In this document: in pieces, positions 60,739-64,000 of the stretch
Position numbering within the stretch: the stretch's first letter is position 1
How the letters are laid out: the number at the start of each line of letters is the position of its first letter
Source: a bacterium
Lineage (GTDB): Bacteria > Planctomycetota > UBA1135 > UBA2386
Direction of reading: 5' to 3'
Length of the DNA stretch: 64,000 bases
Assembly: GCA_024743115.1 (NCBI GenBank)
Contig: JANSXC010000019.1
Span: 62,001-126,000, forward strand
Program-made: the position numbers and the translations under genes
The notes under the pieces: generated by a model
Databases searched by the model: none
What the model was told of the DNA's origin: nothing
The model's input: the letters and a program-made list of their open reading frames with translations, nothing else

Positions 60739-61974
60739 CTACGGGATCGATCGCGGCCGGTTCGCGCGCTGACGTGCACCCGTTGTGACCAGGCTCAGGA
60801 ACAAGAGCTCCACGGCGACCATCACCGCGAGGGCGCCGACTGCGCCGGCTCGCCCGGCCACCAGCCACATTCCGAGCAGTCCGCAGGATCCTGCCATGAA
60901 CCGCGCGAACGTCGCCCGACTGGCACCACCAGGCACCATCGTTTGAACGGCCACCGTCCCGATCGCACCCAGCCCCTCGAGCACCGCGAAGAGCGCGGCC
61001 AGTGGCAGCGCGCCGCCGACGCCTGCAAAGCCGGCCCCGAAAACGAACTCGCTCAGCTGCTCACCCGCGACCGTGACCGCGACCAGGACGCAGCATCCGA
61101 ATCCTAGCTGCAGGGCGATCCCGCGACCGAGCGTCGTGGCCGGATCACCCAAACCGCCCCGACCGACCGCACGGGACAGGCGCGGCCGCAGCACGCCGGA
61201 GAGCGCCCCGGTGACCAGCCGCATCGGGCCGACCAGAGCAACTGCCGCGCCGAAGAGAGCGATCTCGGCAGTCGAGGCCACCAGCCCCAGGATCAACGGC
61301 TGGGTTCGCGACGTCACCGAGGTGATCGCCGAACCGGCGGCGAACGGTCGTGCGAGCTCGCGCAACGCATCGCGAGTCGAGCGTGCCGGCACGTTCGTCG
61401 TCGACGCACGATGCATTCGCATTGCCGCCGCCGCCTGGCCAGCAGACACCCCGAAGAAGAGCCATGTGATCGCCGCGTCACCGACCGGAGCGAGCCACAG
61501 GACCGTCAGCAGCGGCACCAGGGCGGCCACGCCATCGGCAAACACCGTCCGCTGTGCCTCGAAGTACGCCTGTCGAACCGCGCGCATGCCATCGGCCACG
61601 ATCGATGCCCCGACCGCGCAACCGAAAGCCACGACCGTGAGGGCTCCAATGTCGAGGAAACCCGTGACGGGGAACGCGATCGCCACGCCTCCCAAAGCCA
61701 CCAGGGTGCCGGCGCGTACGACGCGTCGCTGAGTCCACTGCGACGCGGCAGCCCGTTCGCCTTCCTCCAGGCCCGGCGCGATCGTCAACAGCGGCATCGC
61801 GAACAACGCGTTGGCGAAGGACGTCGACACGACCTCGATGGCCACGAGCATCACGAAGACGGCGTAGCCATCCGCGCCAGCGCAACGCGCGGCGACAACG
61901 CCGAGCAACAGCCGCCCGAGACTTCGCACCCCGGAGTCGAGAACGGCGGCGTGGGCATCGCCAAGGCACCTCAT
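60739..61974 (-). CDS. Polysaccharide flippase, Wzx-like
   Basis: The 411-residue protein has about twelve predicted membrane helices (for example YAVFVMLVAIEVVSTSFANALF, LVALGGVAIAFPVTGFL, IALFGAAVALVGPMRLVTGAL) and the basic-rich N-terminus of the MOP exporter/Wzx family. It would flip lipid-linked repeats across the inner membrane. It converges on the NtrC gene; its stop lies inside the readthrough region 60713-60772. It overlaps the upstream GT4 gene by four bases. Confidence 0.78.
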   Translation of the reverse strand: MRCLGDAHAAVLDSGVRSLGRLLLGVVAARCAGADGYAVFVMLVAIEVVSTSFANALFAMPLLTIAPGLEEGERAAASQWTQRRVVRAGTLVALGGVAIAFPVTGFLDIGALTVVAFGCAVGASIVADGMRAVRQAYFEAQRTVFADGVAALVPLLTVLWLAPVGDAAITWLFFGVSAGQAAAAMRMHRASTTNVPARSTRDALRELARPFAAGSAITSVTSRTQPLILGLVASTAEIALFGAAVALVGPMRLVTGALSGVLRPRLSRAVGRGGLGDPATTLGRGIALQLGFGCCVLVAVTVAGEQLSEFVFGAGFAGVGGALPLAALFAVLEGLGAIGTVAVQTMVPGGASRATFARFMAGSCGLLGMWLVAGRAGAVGALAVMVAVELLFLSLVTTGARQRANRPRSIP

Positions 61975-63191
61975 CGCGCGAACACCTCGATCAACTGACG
62001 CGCGTTCCGGTGCCAGGAGAACTCGGTCTCGACGACTTCACGCCCGCGGTGCCCGCGCACCCGTGGTTCGTGCCCGGCTGCAGCAACCGCCCCCAGCACA
62101 CCGGCCAGCGCCTGGACGTCTCGCGGTGGCACCGCCCAGCCGATATCGTCGACGCTCCTGCCGACCGCCGACAAGCAGTCACCGAAGCCGCAGTCCTCGG
62201 ACATCACGACCGGCGTGCCCGAGGCCAGCGCCTCGGCGTAGACCAGGCCGAATGCCTCCGACCAGGACGGCAGCGCGAACACGTCGGCCCAGACCATCCA
62301 CTGACGCAGAGTGGCCGGTGCCATCGGGGCGTGCAGCACGATTCGGTCCGCCAGCCCGGTGCGGTCGATCAGCTGACGCAGGGTCAACGGTGGATCGACC
62401 ACCAGGTGAAGCTCGGCATGGGACAGGTCGGGGCGGGCAGCGATCATCGAGAACGCCCGCACGAGCTCCTCCAGCCCCTTGCGTCGGTAGTAGTTCGCCG
62501 CAGCGAGGATCACGCAGCGCCCCTCGAGCTCGGGCGGGCGGGCGGTCTCTCGGGCGGCCCCGGCCGTCGGGGTCGTACCGTTGATGAGCAGTCCGGCGTG
62601 GGGTATCCGCGCTACGTTCTGCAGGTGATCGACCATCCGCGGGCCAACTGCGAACACCGCGCGAGCCCCTCGCGTCATGCGTCCGTAGTGCGCGGTCAGG
62701 ACGCTTCCCGGCCGCAGGCGCATGACGTCGGCCGCCGAGTGCTCGATCACGCACCACGGGATCCCATGGCGGTTCGCGACGGCCTGCGCGAGCCCGGCCC
62801 ATGGCAGCGCGCCGTGGACGACGATTCCTTCGGGCCGGGCCTCGTCCACGACCCGTGCCACCGCACGCCGCATGGCCAACCTGGCCCACCGATCGACGAG
62901 GCCCGGACACCGGCGCGCCAAACCGAACCGAACGCTGGGCGGGAACGCGAACGGAACCCGCGGCGCGTGAACGTCGACGTCACGGATCCGGTAGCGCAGC
63001 GGTCGCTCCGCGTGTCGCCGAGCCCGCCGAGAGAGCACGCCGGCCAGCCCCACGGCCGTCGGTCCGGGGGAGAACAACGTCATCTCGACACCCTGATCGC
63101 GTAGCGCCGCCGCCTGGAACGCGTGGAAGATTCCGAGCAGAGGCTGGCTCGGTCGCGGGGCTGCCATGGTCAGCATGAGCAGCCGCTTCAT
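61971..63191 (-). CDS. Family 4 glycosyltransferase
   Basis: A 406-residue GT-B enzyme. The N-terminal half has LLMLTMAAPRPSQPLLGIFHAFQAAALRDQGVEMTLFSP. The C-terminal half has ILAAANYYRRKGLEELVRAFSMIA, ELHLVVDPPLTLRQL and ADVFALPSWSEAFGLVYAEALASGTPVV, the standard GT4 nucleotide-sugar region with EAFGLVYAEALA. It probably extends the polysaccharide repeat. Four-base overlaps (ATGA) link it to both neighbours. Confidence 0.87.
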   Translation of the reverse strand: MKRLLMLTMAAPRPSQPLLGIFHAFQAAALRDQGVEMTLFSPGPTAVGLAGVLSRRARRHAERPLRYRIRDVDVHAPRVPFAFPPSVRFGLARRCPGLVDRWARLAMRRAVARVVDEARPEGIVVHGALPWAGLAQAVANRHGIPWCVIEHSAADVMRLRPGSVLTAHYGRMTRGARAVFAVGPRMVDHLQNVARIPHAGLLINGTTPTAGAARETARPPELEGRCVILAAANYYRRKGLEELVRAFSMIAARPDLSHAELHLVVDPPLTLRQLIDRTGLADRIVLHAPMAPATLRQWMVWADVFALPSWSEAFGLVYAEALASGTPVVMSEDCGFGDCLSAVGRSVDDIGWAVPPRDVQALAGVLGAVAAAGHEPRVRGHRGREVVETEFSWHRNARQLIEVFAR

Positions 63192-64000
63192 CCCGCGGCC
63201 CTCCCGGGCACGGCCGCCCGTGTGGCCAGCGCATCGGCGTAGACGCGCTCGAGCAGGCTCAGGTTGCGCTCGGGAGTGAATCGCGCTTCGTAGCTCGCGC
63301 GCGCGCCCTGGACCAGCCGCTCCCGCAACTCCGGCTGCGAGGCCACCCGGTCAAGCGCCCAAGCCAGACCCGCGGCATCGCCGATGGGCACGAGTAGCCC
63401 GTTCTCGCCATCGACGACGATCTCCGAGATCGGCCCCGTGTCGAAGGCGACCACCGGCACCCCCGCCGCGAACGCCTCGACCAACGTCATCGGCAACCCT
63501 TCGAACCAGAGCGACGGCAGGACCAGACAGAGCGCCTGACCCAGCTCTCGCGCGACCCGGTCGCGATCACAGCGACCGAGCCATTCGACGCCGCCGCGCG
63601 ACCGGACACGGGCCTCGACCTCAGCCGCCAAGGGGCCGTCCCCCGCGATCCGCAGCTCCGCTTCGCGGCACTGCTCGAGCGCGGCGAGCATCGGCCGGAC
63701 CCCCTTCTCGTGACTCAGGCGCCCGAGAAACAGCGCCGCACGCCGCCCCGCCGGCGTTGGCACCTCGGCGGCAAAGCGCGGCAGGAAGTTGGGCTTGATC
63801 GCCAGCTTTTCGGCCGGGAGTCCCGCCCGCGCAAACCCCTGCTTGGCGAAGTTCGAGAGGACGATGAACCGATCGACCTTCGTCTGCCAGGTCCGGACGA
63901 GTCGATGCACGAGGTTGGTCGCCCCCACGGTCGCGGTCGCGAGCCGACTTCCGCGATAGCAGCCGCGCGCCACGCCGGGCCACGGAAAGGCACTCCCCGC
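63188..64000 (-). CDS. Family 4 glycosyltransferase, N-terminus outside the window
   Basis: The open frame continues past the right edge (upstream ...FPWPGVARGCYRGS), so the start is beyond the window. Visible blocks are CYRGSRLATATVGATNLVH, TWQTKVDRFIVLSNFAKQGF, AIKPNFLPRFA, ALFLGRLSHEKGVRPMLAAL, LRIAGDGPLAAEVEA and LPSLWFEGLPMTLVEAFAAG, matching GT4 enzymes. It overlaps the next gene by four bases. Same three-gene operon as the flippase. Confidence 0.88.
   Translation of the reverse strand, partial: AGSAFPWPGVARGCYRGSRLATATVGATNLVHRLVRTWQTKVDRFIVLSNFAKQGFARAGLPAEKLAIKPNFLPRFAAEVPTPAGRRAALFLGRLSHEKGVRPMLAALEQCREAELRIAGDGPLAAEVEARVRSRGGVEWLGRCDRDRVARELGQALCLVLPSLWFEGLPMTLVEAFAAGVPVVAFDTGPISEIVVDGENGLLVPIGDAAGLAWALDRVASQPELRERLVQGARASYEARFTPERNLSLLERVYADALATRAAVPGRAAG

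Overview
The window is GC-rich (roughly two thirds G+C by eye), densely coded DNA from a diderm bacterium. It most resembles a member of the Planctomycetota. That placement is an inference from gene content: ECF sigma factors fused to carboxypeptidase-regulatory-like repeats, DUF1570-, DUF3299-, DUF4388- and DUF6624-type proteins, a formylglycine sulfatase, and many secreted proteins without recognisable function. No rRNA is present. There are two tRNA genes: Asn (minus, about 37.7 kb) and Arg (plus, about 42.0 kb).

Layout. 0-2.6 kb: a minus-strand methionine operon hom-metX-metB/Z, coupled by ATGA overlaps and preceded by a good sigma70 promoter and a recognisable SAM-I riboswitch. 2.6-5.7 kb: a small carboxypeptidase-regulatory-like ORF and an ECF sigma/membrane-anchor/repeat fusion. 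5.7-10.4 kb: a single-gene nonribosomal peptide synthetase (formyltransferase, degenerate condensation-like region, adenylation domain containing a luciferase-like monooxygenase, carrier protein). 10.6-25.7 kb: mostly secreted or membrane proteins of unknown role, including a diverged CAP-like paralogue pair, an ECF sigma gene overlapping a DUF3299 gene with an anti-sigma-like N-terminus, and a DUF1570-type metallopeptidase. 25.8-41.9 kb: PPK2 polyphosphate kinase, a second ECF fusion, a beta-lactamase-fold hydrolase, a sulfatase, PEP carboxykinase and three genes that I read as selenoproteins. 42-44.6 kb: a hybrid histidine kinase. 44.6-64 kb: an exopolysaccharide locus.

The most notable content is the three selenoprotein genes within 12 kb (26.5, 31.7 and 38.6 kb). 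Each has in-frame UGA where a redox Cys would be expected: WUGPC in a TlpA-like thioredoxin, two consecutive UGAs in a lipoprotein with a TRASH/YHS-like metal-binding domain, and one UGA in each of two HMA-like repeats of a secreted protein. Downstream of every UGA site is a hairpin within the usual bacterial SECIS distance. Two of the hairpins have the GGTC apical loop known from E. coli fdhF. UGA is an ordinary stop elsewhere in the window, so this is local recoding.

The exopolysaccharide locus has two divergent operons from about 55.1 kb. The minus operon encodes a Wza-like export lipoprotein, GDP-mannose dehydratase, GDP-fucose synthase, a Wzz-like chain-length protein, a Wzy-like polymerase, a lipoprotein, a LruC protein and a mannose-6-phosphate isomerase. 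The plus operon encodes a receiver protein, a fused phosphoglycosyltransferase/WecG-type glycosyltransferase, GT2 and GT4 enzymes and an NtrC-type activator. Both operons have candidate sigma54 -24/-12 promoters, and two TTGCGA-type dyads lie between them. The activator has an in-frame TAG inside its DNA-binding helix-turn-helix. A third, convergent set encodes a Wzx-like flippase and two GT4 enzymes and runs off the right edge.
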